DNA of 64,000 bases, from contig CAVSLJ010000002.1 in NCBI GenBank assembly GCA_963728875.1, forward strand, positions 558,001 to 622,000, given 5' to 3'. The position numbers were made by a program, and so were the translations under genes. How positions within the stretch are numbered: position 1 is the first letter of the stretch; every line of letters begins with the position of its first letter. The notes beneath the pieces were generated by a model. The model ran no database searches. It saw nothing but the letters and a program-made list of their open reading frames with translations, and had not been told where the DNA came from. This document shows, in pieces, positions 1 to 8,532 of this stretch. Source of the stretch: DASUPK01 sp963728875. Its GTDB lineage: Bacteria; Actinomycetota; Thermoleophilia; Solirubrobacterales; 70-9.

Positions 1-1
1 G

Positions 2-97
2 ATGCGCCGCATGGAGGGGGTCGAGTTGATCGACCGAACGGACAGCGATGATGGCGACGTGGCGGCGGAGATCACGGAGAGGCTCAGAGCGGAATGA
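2..97 (+). CDS. miaA: Probable MiaA C-terminus (partial, 5' end outside window)
   Basis: An open frame enters from the left edge and stops at TGA 95-97, overlapping the dapF start (ATGA). The last 31 residues contain MRRMEGVELIDRT, like the end of tRNA dimethylallyltransferases, where an R-Q-x-T-W stretch is followed by a basic segment and an acidic tail. MiaA prenylates A37 of tRNAs reading UNN codons. miaA next to dapF and hflX is a common actinobacterial order. The catalytic part is not visible, so the call rests on the tail and on neighbours. Confidence 0.5.
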   Translation: MRRMEGVELIDRTDSDDGDVAAEITERLRAE

Positions 98-936
98 GAT
101 TCGAGAAATGGCAGGCGCTCGGCAACGACTACCTGATCGTCGAGGCCGCCGCGCTTCCCTGGGAGCTCTCGCCGGCTCGCATCCAGCGGATCTGCGATCC
201 GCATTTCGGCGTCGGCTCGGACGGCATCCTGCTGCTCGCGCCCGTCGAGGATCCCGGCTACGTCGCAGAGCTGCGCATCTTCAACCCGGACGGCTCGGAG
301 GCCGAGCTGTCCGGCAACGGGGCGCGGGAGGCGGTCATGTACCTGCGGCGCTCAGGGTGGACCGATGCGGACGAGTTCACGATCCTGACCAAGGCCGGGC
401 CGATCACGCCCACGATCCGCGCGGAGCGCGAGTGCACACTCGAGATTGGGAAGGCGAACACGGCGTCGGCGGACTTCCCGTCGGGAGCGGAGGACGGGCG
501 CGGCGAGCTGGAGGCCGGCGGCAGGACGTGGTTTTTCCAGCACGTGTCGATCGGGAACCCTCAGTGCGCGATCGCTGTAGGGGACGAGCTCGAGTCGCTC
601 GATCTGCGGGCGATCGGGCCGGAGATCGAGAACAGCGACCTCTTCCCGAACCGGACCAACGTGAGCTTCTTCCGCACCGATGGGGACAGGGTCCGCGCCC
701 GGATCTTCGAGCGCGGTGTGGGGGAGACGCTCTCCTCGGGGACGGGGGCGTCGGGCGCGGCGGTGGCTGCGCACCTGGCGGGTGCGCCGAGCGAGCTCAC
801 GGTCGAGCTCGACGGCGGAGAGTTGGGGGTCGAGATCGGCGACGGGCTGTCGGTCCGGCTCACCGGCTGGGCGGAGCCCGTGTACGCAGGCGAGCTCTCA
901 CCGGAGCTGCTGCGCCTCCTCGATGAGCTCGTCTAG
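94..936 (+). CDS. dapF: Diaminopimelate epimerase family protein, both catalytic Cys replaced by Ser
   Basis: 280 aa, usual length for DapF, which interconverts LL- and meso-diaminopimelate for peptidoglycan and lysine synthesis. Seen: N-terminal ALGNDYLIV, first active-site loop LSGNGAREA at 72-80, GNPQCA near 155-159, second loop GVGETLSSGTGAS at 208-220. In characterised DapF these loops carry the two acid/base cysteines (CGNG and ACGTG); here they are Ser73 and Ser215. The rest of the fold signature is intact. It is followed by a DapL-like aminotransferase that would make LL-DAP, which supports a DAP role. Whether the Ser/Ser enzyme epimerises is unknown. The start overlaps the preceding stop. 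Confidence 0.88.
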   Translation: MRFEKWQALGNDYLIVEAAALPWELSPARIQRICDPHFGVGSDGILLLAPVEDPGYVAELRIFNPDGSEAELSGNGAREAVMYLRRSGWTDADEFTILTKAGPITPTIRAERECTLEIGKANTASADFPSGAEDGRGELEAGGRTWFFQHVSIGNPQCAIAVGDELESLDLRAIGPEIENSDLFPNRTNVSFFRTDGDRVRARIFERGVGETLSSGTGASGAAVAAHLAGAPSELTVELDGGELGVEIGDGLSVRLTGWAEPVYAGELSPELLRLLDELV

Positions 937-967
937 GGCGCGCTCCCCCTACTCTTCCGGCTCTCCG

Positions 968-2161
968 ATGGCAGCACCGTCCAAGAAGAGAGGCCTGGCG
1001 GCTCCCTCCGAGCGCCTGGAGGCGATGCCCCCGTACATGTTCGCCGAGCTCGAGCGGCGCATCGAGGCGAAGCGCGAGGCCGGGATCGACGTGATCAGCC
1101 TTGGCATCGGCGATCCGGACACACCAACCTTCCGCTACGTCGTCGAGGCGATGCGGGAGGCGGTGGGGGACCTCTCGGCGCAGAGGTACCCGAGCAACCG
1201 CGGGCGCGTCGAGTTCCGCGATGCCTTCGCCGACTTCTATCTGCGGCGCTTCGGGGTGGAGATCGACCCCGTCAACGAGGTGATCCCGGCGATCGGGGCG
1301 AAGGAGTGCATCTACAACCTCTGCTTCGCGTTCCTCGATCCCGGCGACGTCGCTCTGGCCGCGGATCCGGGCTACCCGGTCTACACCGGCGGTCCGGTCC
1401 TTGCCGGGGCGGAGGCGTTCCTATTGCCGCTGCGGCCCAACCTCGGCTTCATCCCGGACCTGGACGCGATTCCGGACGAGAAGCTCGAGGCCGCCCGGCT
1501 CCTCTTCATCAACTACCCCAACAACCCGACCGGCGCGATCGCGCCCGACGGCTTCTTCGAGCGGGTCGTCGAGCTCGCCAGGACCCACGAGATCCTGGTC
1601 GTCCACGACAACGCCTATTCGGAGACGACCTACGACGGCTACGTGGCGCCGAGTTTCCTGGCCACGCCAGGGGCCAAGGAGGTGGGGGTCGAGGTCTTCT
1701 CCCTGTCCAAGGGCTACAACATGACCGGATGGCGCTGCGCGGCGATCCTCGGCAACGCCGAGGCGATCAAGACCTACTGGCGGCTCAAGACCAACGTCGA
1801 CTCCGGCCTGTTCGAGGCGGTTCAGCTGGCCGGCGCGGCCGCTCTGCGTGGCCCGCGAAAGGAGGTCGAGCAGATGTGCTCGATCTACCAGCGGCGCCGG
1901 GACCTCGTGGTCGATGCGCTCAGGGCGATCGGCGTCGAGGTCGCGAGCCCGAAAGGGACGATCTACATCTGGGCTCCGGTGCCGGACGGGCACACCTCCA
2001 CGTCGTTCGCCGAGCTGGTGCTCGAGGAGGCCGCGGTGGTCGTGTCGCCCGGCTCGATGTACGGCCCGAGCGGCGAGGGGTTCTTCCGGATCTCGCTGAC
2101 GACCCCGGACGAGCTCCTGCGCGAGGCCGTCCAGCGGCTGAAGACGCATCTCACCCCCTGA
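968..2161 (+). CDS. dapL: PLP-dependent aminotransferase, LL-diaminopimelate aminotransferase type
   Basis: 397 aa class I/II fold-type I aminotransferase. Seen: LGIGDPDTPT near the N-terminus, INYPNNPTGA, the PLP lysine in SLSKGYNMTGWR, and the C-terminal arginine in FFRISLT. These match LL-DAP aminotransferases (tetrahydrodipicolinate + Glu to LL-DAP + 2-oxoglutarate) and the close aspartate/alanine aminotransferase group. Adjacency to dapF favours the DapL reading. ATG 968 was chosen because family members begin shortly before the RLEAMPPYMFAEL segment; an ATG further upstream would overlap dapF. Substrate is inferred from context. Confidence 0.82.
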   Translation: MAAPSKKRGLAAPSERLEAMPPYMFAELERRIEAKREAGIDVISLGIGDPDTPTFRYVVEAMREAVGDLSAQRYPSNRGRVEFRDAFADFYLRRFGVEIDPVNEVIPAIGAKECIYNLCFAFLDPGDVALAADPGYPVYTGGPVLAGAEAFLLPLRPNLGFIPDLDAIPDEKLEAARLLFINYPNNPTGAIAPDGFFERVVELARTHEILVVHDNAYSETTYDGYVAPSFLATPGAKEVGVEVFSLSKGYNMTGWRCAAILGNAEAIKTYWRLKTNVDSGLFEAVQLAGAAALRGPRKEVEQMCSIYQRRRDLVVDALRAIGVEVASPKGTIYIWAPVPDGHTSTSFAELVLEEAAVVVSPGSMYGPSGEGFFRISLTTPDELLREAVQRLKTHLTP

Positions 2162-2229
2162 TCGGCGCGGGCCAGACCCAGAACGCGTAGTTTGGGGTAG
2201 GCGGGAGCCTCCGTCGCAGGGGCGAATCG

Positions 2230-2256
2230 GCCTTTAGCGCAGCCTCAGCTAAAGGC
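2230..2256. terminator. Hairpin after dapL
   Basis: Perfect 9-bp stem (GCCTTTAGC / GCTAAAGGC) with a 9-nt loop, in the gap between dapL and the next gene. No long T-tract follows, so the terminator role is an inference from position. Confidence 0.4.
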
Positions 2257-2285
2257 GGCACCTTGTCTCGCCGACCCATCCACTG

Positions 2286-3146
2286 ATGAGCGAAATCGGA
2301 CTGATACTCGCCCTGGGCTGCGCCCTGATCTCGGGCGTGGCGCTGTTGTGCAAGCACCGCGGCGCAGTGAATGCGCCCGACGTCGCGATGCGCAGCCCCC
2401 TGCGCAGTGCCTCGGCCCTGTTTCGGTCGAGATGGTGGGCAATCGGCTTCGGCCTTGCCTTCCTCGCCTGGTGCCTGCACGTGGCGGCGCTCTCGATGGC
2501 GCCGCTGTCCCTCGTCCAGGCGGTGATTGCCGGTGGGCTGGCCATGCTGGCCATTCCTGCGCGGCGCTGGTTCGGGATAGCGGTCTGCAAGCGCGAGATG
2601 GCCGGTATCGGCCTCTGTGCTGTCGGGCTGGGCTTCCTGGCCCTGACGGCCGGACATGCTCGTTCCGAGATCGGCTTCGACCCGGTGACGATGCTGGGCT
2701 TCCAGTGCGGGATGCTGACGATCGGCGGGCTGTTCATCCTGACCGCCAGCAACGGACGCCACGTGGTTCAGGGTTCGATGCTGATGGCGATCGCCGCGGG
2801 AACGCTGCTCGGCGTCTCCGACATTTCGCTCAAGGCGCTCGCCGAGCTCGTCCCGGCCGATCCCATGAGCCTGCTCAGCCCGTGGACAGCGACGGCTGTC
2901 ATCGGCGGCATCGGAGCATTTCTCGCCCTGGGGCGCGGCCTGCAGATCGGAGAGCCAGTCGCAGTGATCGTCGCCTTCTCTGCGGCGGCGACGCTCAGCT
3001 CAATCGCGGGCGGAATCGTCGTCTTCGGCGATCCCATGGGCTCAGACGCCTTCGCAGTCATCGGGCGATCCCTCGCCTTCGTCGCCGTGGTGGGCGCCGC
3101 CGCGCTGCTGCCGATGGTTCCGCGGCAGCAGGCAGCAGCACCCTGA
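2286..3146 (+). CDS. DMT-superfamily (EamA/NIPA-like) membrane protein
   Basis: 286 aa, about nine or ten hydrophobic segments with short loops, arranged as two halves as in drug/metabolite transporters. The MAPLSLVQAVIAGGLAML segment resembles a helix of DMT and NIPA-like proteins. It is probably an inner-membrane transporter of a small solute or cation; nothing in the sequence sets the substrate. ATG 2286 begins a typical first membrane helix. It stands alone between dapL and hflX. Confidence 0.65.
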   Translation: MSEIGLILALGCALISGVALLCKHRGAVNAPDVAMRSPLRSASALFRSRWWAIGFGLAFLAWCLHVAALSMAPLSLVQAVIAGGLAMLAIPARRWFGIAVCKREMAGIGLCAVGLGFLALTAGHARSEIGFDPVTMLGFQCGMLTIGGLFILTASNGRHVVQGSMLMAIAAGTLLGVSDISLKALAELVPADPMSLLSPWTATAVIGGIGAFLALGRGLQIGEPVAVIVAFSAAATLSSIAGGIVVFGDPMGSDAFAVIGRSLAFVAVVGAAALLPMVPRQQAAAP

Positions 3147-3167
3147 GCGGCGCCTAAGATCTAGTCA

Positions 3168-4541
3168 GTGCAGAGAAACCGCAACGGTCGGCAGGCCGAG
3201 AGCCACCATTTGAACGGCTCCGCCGGCATCGTCAATCCTCGCGCCCGCCAGCGCGCCATCGCAGTCGGAATCGTCCGCGACGACGAGCACCGCGATGACC
3301 CCCTCGCCGAGCTCAAGGAGCTGCTGCGCACCGCGGGCGTGGCGACGGCGGGGGAGATGACCCAGCCCCGCAAGGCGCCCGATCCCGACCGCTATCTGGG
3401 CAGGGGCAAGCTCGCCGAGCTGAAGCGCCAGATCGCAGCGGACGGCGCGAACCTCGTCGCCGTCGATGACGAGCTCGTGCCGCGCCAGGAGCGAAACCTC
3501 GAGCAGGAGCTCGGGGTCCCGGTGATCGACCGGACCGCGGTGATCCTCGACATCTTCGCCGACCACGCCCACACCGCCGAGGGAAAGCTCCAGGTCGAGC
3601 TGGCGCAGCTGGAGTACAACCTCGCCCGCATGAGGGGCCTCTGGACGCACCTGGAGCGCCTCGGCGCGGGCCGTGTCGATGGCGGCATCGGCACCAGGGG
3701 ACCGGGCGAGTCGCAGATCGAGACCGACCGCCGCTTGGCGCGCGACCGGATCACGGCCCTGCGGCGCCAGTTGCGCCGTGTCGAGCGGAACCGCGCGGTG
3801 ATGCGGGCCGAGCGCGAGCGCGCGGCACTGCCCTCGGTCGCCCTGGCCGGCTACACCAACGCCGGCAAGTCGACTCTGCTGAACGCTTTGACCGGAGCGG
3901 GCGTCGGCGTGGGGGAGCGTCTCTTCCACACTCTGGACCCGACGACGCGGGCCTTCACGCACGATGGCCGCCGCATCCTGATCACCGACACGGTCGGCTT
4001 CATCCGCAAGCTGCCGCACGCCCTCGTCGAGGCCTTCAAGGCGACGCTCGAGGAGACCGTCCTGGCCGACCTGATCCTGCACGTCGTCGATGGCTCCGAG
4101 CCCGAGGAGGAGCGCGCGGACTCGATCTCCGCCGCGGATGAGGTGCTCGCCGAGATCGGCGCCGATGCATCGCCTCGCCTGCTGGTGATGAACAAGGTCG
4201 ACCTGCTCGACGACGAGGACCGCAGGGAGCTGGCGCTGCGGCATCCCGACGCCGCGCTCGTCTCGGCCGAGACGGGGGAGGGCCTGGAGGAGCTGCGCTC
4301 CCGCATCGCCGTCTCGATCGCCCGGACACTCACCGAGGTCGAGTTGCTCGTACCCTTTGATGCCGGTGAGCGTCTTTCGGAGCTTCACGAGATCGCTGGT
4401 GACCTCGAGCGCGAAGATCGCGAGGACGGGGTACACGTTCGCGCGCGACTACCTGCCGCTTTCGCCGATCGCTTCGCCGATCTTTCGGTCAACGGGCGAG
4501 GAGGAGGATCTCGAAACGGAGTTCGAGCCGCCGGGGAGTAA
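3168..4541 (+). CDS. hflX: GTPase HflX
   Basis: 457 aa, GTG start. Order: N-terminal HflX domain (GRGKLAELKRQI, GPGESQIETDRR), a coiled linker rich in Arg, then the G domain with Walker A GYTNAGKST, switch DTVGFIRKLPH and NKVD. HflX splits stalled or hibernating 70S ribosomes using GTP. A 20-residue basic N-terminal extension precedes the family core, so a later start is possible. The position downstream of dapF matches other actinobacteria. Confidence 0.95.
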   Translation: MQRNRNGRQAESHHLNGSAGIVNPRARQRAIAVGIVRDDEHRDDPLAELKELLRTAGVATAGEMTQPRKAPDPDRYLGRGKLAELKRQIAADGANLVAVDDELVPRQERNLEQELGVPVIDRTAVILDIFADHAHTAEGKLQVELAQLEYNLARMRGLWTHLERLGAGRVDGGIGTRGPGESQIETDRRLARDRITALRRQLRRVERNRAVMRAERERAALPSVALAGYTNAGKSTLLNALTGAGVGVGERLFHTLDPTTRAFTHDGRRILITDTVGFIRKLPHALVEAFKATLEETVLADLILHVVDGSEPEEERADSISAADEVLAEIGADASPRLLVMNKVDLLDDEDRRELALRHPDAALVSAETGEGLEELRSRIAVSIARTLTEVELLVPFDAGERLSELHEIAGDLEREDREDGVHVRARLPAAFADRFADLSVNGRGGGSRNGVRAAGE

Positions 4542-4620
4542 CGGCGCCGATCCGCTCGAGAGGCCGGCGGGAGTGACGGTCGCCGACGTGGCGACCGAAT
4601 CCGAACCTACGCTGGGCCCG

Positions 4621-5055
4621 ATGGAGGAGCTCAGGTTCACCAAGCTCAGCGAGAAGGCGACCCTGCCGACTCGCGCGCACGACAACGATGCCGGGCTGGA
4701 CCTCTACGCCGCCGAGAGCGCGCGGATCGTTCCCGGGGCCAGGGTCAGCGTCGGCACCGGCCTGGCGATGGCGGTCCCAGAGGGCCTCGCCGGCCTCGTC
4801 CTGCCACGCTCCGGGCTGGCGCTCAAACACGGCGTCACTCTGGTCAATTCACCCGGTTTGATCGATCCGGGCTATCGCGGCGAGGTGCGGATACTCCTGC
4901 TGAACACCGACCAGACCATCGACTTCCAGTGCAAGCCGGGGGACCGAATCGCCCAGCTGCTCCTCGTCCCGATCGCAACCGCCAGCCCGATGCAGGCAGA
5001 GGCGCTCGAAGACTCCCTGCGCGGCGCGGGCGGCTTCGGCTCCAGCGGGCTCTAG
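4621..5055 (+). CDS. dut: Deoxyuridine 5'-triphosphate nucleotidohydrolase
   Basis: 144 aa trimeric dUTPase; hydrolyses dUTP to dUMP and PPi. All motifs are visible: AHDNDAGLDLYA (I), PRSGLALKHG (II), NSPGLIDPGYRGEV (III), GDRIAQLLL (IV) and GAGGFGSSG (V). The frame is open far upstream into the hflX 3' end, but ATG 4621 gives the normal length, so I use it. It converges on lemA. Confidence 0.95.
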   Translation: MEELRFTKLSEKATLPTRAHDNDAGLDLYAAESARIVPGARVSVGTGLAMAVPEGLAGLVLPRSGLALKHGVTLVNSPGLIDPGYRGEVRILLLNTDQTIDFQCKPGDRIAQLLLVPIATASPMQAEALEDSLRGAGGFGSSGL

Positions 5056-5067
5056 CCCTAGCGGCGA

Positions 5068-5094
5068 CTCCTTCGTGCGGGCTAGCTGAAGGAG
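5068..5094. terminator. Hairpin between convergent dut and lemA
   Basis: CTCCTTC / GAAGGAG 7-bp stem with a 13-nt loop. It overlaps the lemA stop and lies just past the dut stop. It could terminate both strands; there is no T-tract. Confidence 0.35.
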
Positions 5095-5639
5095 ACCTGC
5101 GGAGCCTCGCGCTCCGCGGCATCGCCGATCTCGAAGAAGGGCTTGGCGGTGAAGCCGCCCTGGTTCGCGATGACCGACCACGGCCACTGCTGGATGCGGG
5201 TGTTGTACTGCTGCACGTTCGAGTTGTAGATCCGCCGCGAGGCCTGGATCTCGTCCTCCAGCTCGGAGAGGTTCCGCTGCAGCTGCTGGAAGTTCTCGGT
5301 GGCCCGGAGCTCCGGGTACTGCTCGGCGACGACGCGCAGACCGCCGAGGGCCGAGGTCAGCGCCGATTCCGCCTTGCTGGCCTGCTCGGGCCCCTGGGCC
5401 TGCATCGCCGCGGCTCGCGCCTGGGTGACCTTCTCGAAGGTCTCGCGCTCGTGCGTGGCGTAGCCCTTGACCGATTCGACGAGGTTGGGCACCAGGTCAT
5501 GCCGGCGCTTCAGCTGCACGTCGATCCCGCTCCACGCCTCGTCGCAGCGGTTGCGCAGGCTGACCATGTTGTTCCTGGCGAACACATAGATCAGGCCCGC
5601 GAGGATCAGCAGCCCGACGATGATCAGCACGATGACCAT
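5082..5639 (-). CDS. lemA: LemA family membrane protein
   Basis: 185 aa with one N-terminal membrane helix (residues 2-20), then the LemA helical bundle: NRCDEAWSGIDVQLKRR, HDLVPNLVESVKGY, ELRATENFQQLQ, and YNTRIQQWP near the C-terminus. LemA proteins are membrane-anchored with the helices outside the cytoplasm; their molecular role is not settled. It is the last gene of the gatD/murT run, 9 bp after gatD. Confidence 0.92.
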   Translation of the reverse strand: MVIVLIIVGLLILAGLIYVFARNNMVSLRNRCDEAWSGIDVQLKRRHDLVPNLVESVKGYATHERETFEKVTQARAAAMQAQGPEQASKAESALTSALGGLRVVAEQYPELRATENFQQLQRNLSELEDEIQASRRIYNSNVQQYNTRIQQWPWSVIANQGGFTAKPFFEIGDAAEREAPQVSFS

Positions 5640-5648
5640 GCGCGGATC

Positions 5649-6401
5649 CTATCCGCTGGACGCCGCCCGCAGGGCGGATTCGTGCGAGGCGGCCTCCAGA
5701 TCGTCGGAGAGTGGCTCGAGCTGCGGCCGCGTTCCCGTCCTGCGCTCGATGGCGAGCGCGATCAGATGGTCGGCGAGCCAGGCGTTCTTCGGGAGCAGCG
5801 GGCCGTGCAGGTAGGTCCCGATCAGGTTGAGCCGCTTCACCCCCTCGTAGCCGTCGGAGTCGTTGTTGCCATGCCCGTGCAGCACCCGGCCGAGGGGCTC
5901 CGCGTCGGGCCCAAGGTGCGTGCGGCCACCGTGGTTCTCGAATCCGGCGAGGACCAGCGGCCCCTCGCCGAGGTCGACCTCGATCGAGACGTTTCCGATC
6001 AGGCGCGGCCCCGGCTCGCGGACCGTTTCGAGGTCGGCGATCCCGAGCCCGGGGATGGACTCCTCGCCGAGCTCGTAGCGATGGCCGAGCAGCTGGTATC
6101 CACCGCACACGGCGAGGAGGGCCGCACCGTCCTCCACGGCGAAGGCGACCGACTCGCGCTTGGTGCGCAGCATGTCCTCGGCGACGAGGACCTGATCGCG
6201 GTCCTGGCCTCCGCCGATGTAGATCAGGTCGTGTTCTCCGGCGCCGAAGCAGTCGCCGGGGCCGGCGGCGGCATACCGGAAGGGGATGCCCCGCCACTCG
6301 CAGCGGCGCTGCAGGAAGAGGATGTTGCCGCGATCGGCGTAGATGTTCATCTGCTCGGGATAGAGGGCGAGCAGACGGACCTCGGCCGGGGCGGAGCTCA
6401 T
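5649..6401 (-). CDS. gatD: Lipid II isoglutaminyl synthase, glutaminase subunit GatD
   Basis: 250 aa class I glutamine amidotransferase. Nucleophile Cys in LLAVCGGYQLLG, catalytic His in GTYLHGPLLPKN; PEQMNIYADRGN at the N-terminus is typical of GatD rather than CobB/CobQ. With MurT it amidates the D-Glu alpha-carboxyl of lipid II to D-isoglutamine. The start overlaps the stop of the inserted methyltransferase (ATGA), so the three genes are probably translationally coupled. Confidence 0.93.
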   Translation of the reverse strand: MSSAPAEVRLLALYPEQMNIYADRGNILFLQRRCEWRGIPFRYAAAGPGDCFGAGEHDLIYIGGGQDRDQVLVAEDMLRTKRESVAFAVEDGAALLAVCGGYQLLGHRYELGEESIPGLGIADLETVREPGPRLIGNVSIEVDLGEGPLVLAGFENHGGRTHLGPDAEPLGRVLHGHGNNDSDGYEGVKRLNLIGTYLHGPLLPKNAWLADHLIALAIERRTGTRPQLEPLSDDLEAASHESALRAASSG

Positions 6402-7135
6402 GTCGGGACCTCCAGCAGCACGACCGTGGAGTCGGCCTCGTCAACACCGGAGCTGATCCCGCGCCTGCCCTTTGGAGCGAACCCGGCTTCGGCCGCCTCG
6501 CGTTCGAGCGTCTCGGCATCGACGCGCTGGAGGATCTCGTCGTGGATGTCACGCTCCATCTGCCCCTCGGGGGAGACGGTCTCCCGCAGGCGGCGCACGG
6601 TCAGCGCCCGGTCGCCGACCTGGACCCACAGGGGCTCGCTCGAATAGACCCAGCCGTCGTGCTCACGCATGTCGGGGAGGATCTGCCTCGACGAGGTGCC
6701 GGTGCTGAGCAGGGTGCTCTCGTCAACGACCGTGAGGGCGAGTGTGCCGCCGGGGGCCATCAGCTCGCGGAGCCTGGCGAGCAGGCCTGGCCGGTCGGCG
6801 GGTCCGAGCACCTGGACGACGTGCAGCGGACCGATCACGAGCGCAGGGCTCGCCGGCACGCGGATCTCAGCGGGCGAGGAGAGGTCGGCCGCGACCACCG
6901 AAACGGAGACCCCTCGCGCCGCCGCGACCTCCTCCAGCTCGCGCAGCAGCTCGAGGTCGCGCTCCAGGGCGATCACCTCGTGCCCGTGACCCGCGAGGTG
7001 CAGAGCGACGCGCCCGGCTCCGGCTCCGAGCTCGGCGACGGGTCCGTCCGCCTCCCCGGCGAGCTCCACCCAGAGCGGCAAGTCCGCGCCGTAGGAGCCG
7101 AACTCGACCTCCTGCCAAATCGCCGGCGAGGTCAT
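6398..7135 (-). CDS. Class I SAM-dependent methyltransferase between murT and gatD
   Basis: 245 aa Rossmann methyltransferase: motif I VAELGAGAGRVAL, acidic motif II IALERD, AADLSSP, and GTLALTVVDES in the post-I region. It overlaps murT (ATGA) on one side and gatD (ATGA) on the other, so it is made with the lipid II amidation complex. The substrate is unknown; context points to a cell-wall precursor or to MurT/GatD itself, but this is inference. Elsewhere, murT and gatD are usually adjacent. Confidence 0.85.
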   Translation of the reverse strand: MTSPAIWQEVEFGSYGADLPLWVELAGEADGPVAELGAGAGRVALHLAGHGHEVIALERDLELLRELEEVAAARGVSVSVVAADLSSPAEIRVPASPALVIGPLHVVQVLGPADRPGLLARLRELMAPGGTLALTVVDESTLLSTGTSSRQILPDMREHDGWVYSSEPLWVQVGDRALTVRRLRETVSPEGQMERDIHDEILQRVDAETLEREAAEAGFAPKGRRGISSGVDEADSTVVLLEVPT

Positions 7136-8508
7136 TGCCAGTAGTCGGCCGCGAGGCCGCGGTTGGCGAGTAGGGTGCGGAGCTCGAGCAGGGCCGTGTA
7201 GGTGGGGAGCGCGAAGAGCCGCTCGGGGGCGGCGGAGACGGCGGCGTCCAGGGACCCATCGATCGGCTCCATCACCTCGATCGAGTCCTCGGGCCAGCCC
7301 GCGTACTTGAGGCGGAGAGCCATCTCGGGCGCTCTCGTGCCGGCGCAGATCACGCGGCGAACTCCTCCGGCCAGCAGCTCGAAGTCGGCGTCCCAGATCC
7401 AGGAGACGTCCCGGCCGTCCGCGATCCGGTCGTTGAGCGCGAGCCAGAGGTCTATGCCCCCGTTCGACGACTCGAGGGTGAGGGTGCGAAGAACCTCGTT
7501 GGCCCCAGCGGGGTTCTTGATCAGCAGGATGGAGACCGGCTTGCCAGAGATCTCGATCGTCTCGACCCGCCCGAACACGGCGCGCATGGACTCGAGGCCC
7601 TCGCGGACCTGGTCCAGGGACACCCCGGAACGAAGCCCAGCGGCGACGGCGGCCAGGGCGTTGTAGACGTTGTACAGGCCGGGGAGGGGGAGCTCGAGCC
7701 GCAGCTCGCCGGCGGGGGTCGTGATCCGGACGGACGATCCGGAGATGCCGTGCAGCTCGATCTCGGTCGCGGCGATGTCCGGCGTCGGCCGGTCGGCGTG
7801 GCAGTTCGGGCAGATGTAGTGGCCCAGGTGGCCGACGAAGGCGCGCTCGTACTTGTAGGGCGCGCCGCAGCGGCGGCAGTGCTTGGCGTCGTGGGCGTGC
7901 TGGAGCTCCGGCAGCGCCTGGCTCGAGTCCTCGATCCCGAAGTAGGTGACGCCGGGGCGGCGCTTCAGCTCGCGGTCGCGGCCTAGGTCCGCAATCAGCG
8001 GGTCGTCGGCGTTCAGGGCGAAGTCACACGACCCCGCCATCGATGCAACGAGCTCGGCCCACTCGTCCGCGAGGCGCTCCAGCTCGCCGTAGCGGTCGAG
8101 TTGATCGCGGAAGAGGTTGCCGAGCACGAGCAGGCGAGGACGCAGCTTCGGCGCCACGCGCGGCAGCCAGGCCTCGTCCAGCTCGAACAGCCCCTCGTCG
8201 CCGGATTGCTCCAGCAGGGCGGTCGCCACGCCCCAGTGCATGTTCGATCCCGCGCGGTTGTGCACCGGCCGGCGGCCGGCCGCCTGCAGGATCGCGGCGA
8301 TCATGCCCGCGGTCGTGGTCTTGCCGTTCGTCGAGCTGACCACGATCGAGCCGCGCTCCAGGCCGGCGGAGAGACGCTCGATCGCGTCGGGCGCCATGCG
8401 GACCAGCAGGCGCCCCGGCAGGGTCGTGCCGCCGCCGCGGCCGCTGCGGCGGCTCAGGCTCCCGACGGCCTTGGCGAGGCCTCGCTTGGCTCTGAAGAGG
8501 GCGCTCAT
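7132..8508 (-). CDS. murT: Lipid II isoglutaminyl synthase, Mur ligase-like subunit MurT
   Basis: 458 aa. Mur ligase middle domain with P-loop SSTNGKTTT (about 58-66), inserted zinc ribbon CRRCG...CPNC near 210-240, and C-terminal DUF1727 domain with the SWIWDADFE stretch that supplies the Asp completing the GatD catalytic triad in the S. aureus complex. It activates lipid II Glu with ATP for amidation by GatD-derived ammonia. It follows the DAG-kinase-like gene by 24 bp. Confidence 0.94.
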   Translation of the reverse strand: MSALFRAKRGLAKAVGSLSRRSGRGGGTTLPGRLLVRMAPDAIERLSAGLERGSIVVSSTNGKTTTAGMIAAILQAAGRRPVHNRAGSNMHWGVATALLEQSGDEGLFELDEAWLPRVAPKLRPRLLVLGNLFRDQLDRYGELERLADEWAELVASMAGSCDFALNADDPLIADLGRDRELKRRPGVTYFGIEDSSQALPELQHAHDAKHCRRCGAPYKYERAFVGHLGHYICPNCHADRPTPDIAATEIELHGISGSSVRITTPAGELRLELPLPGLYNVYNALAAVAAGLRSGVSLDQVREGLESMRAVFGRVETIEISGKPVSILLIKNPAGANEVLRTLTLESSNGGIDLWLALNDRIADGRDVSWIWDADFELLAGGVRRVICAGTRAPEMALRLKYAGWPEDSIEVMEPIDGSLDAAVSAAPERLFALPTYTALLELRTLLANRGLAADYWQ

Positions 8509-8532
8509 TGGCGCTGAACGTTAGGCGCCAGG

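Noticed and set aside
48..926. Long overlapping open frames opposite or shifted to dapF, dapL, lemA and others (e.g. 1306-2190, 4929-6647, 36590-38869)
   Set aside because: They are Arg/Gly/Pro-rich shadows caused by high GC; the other frame in each case carries clear family motifs.
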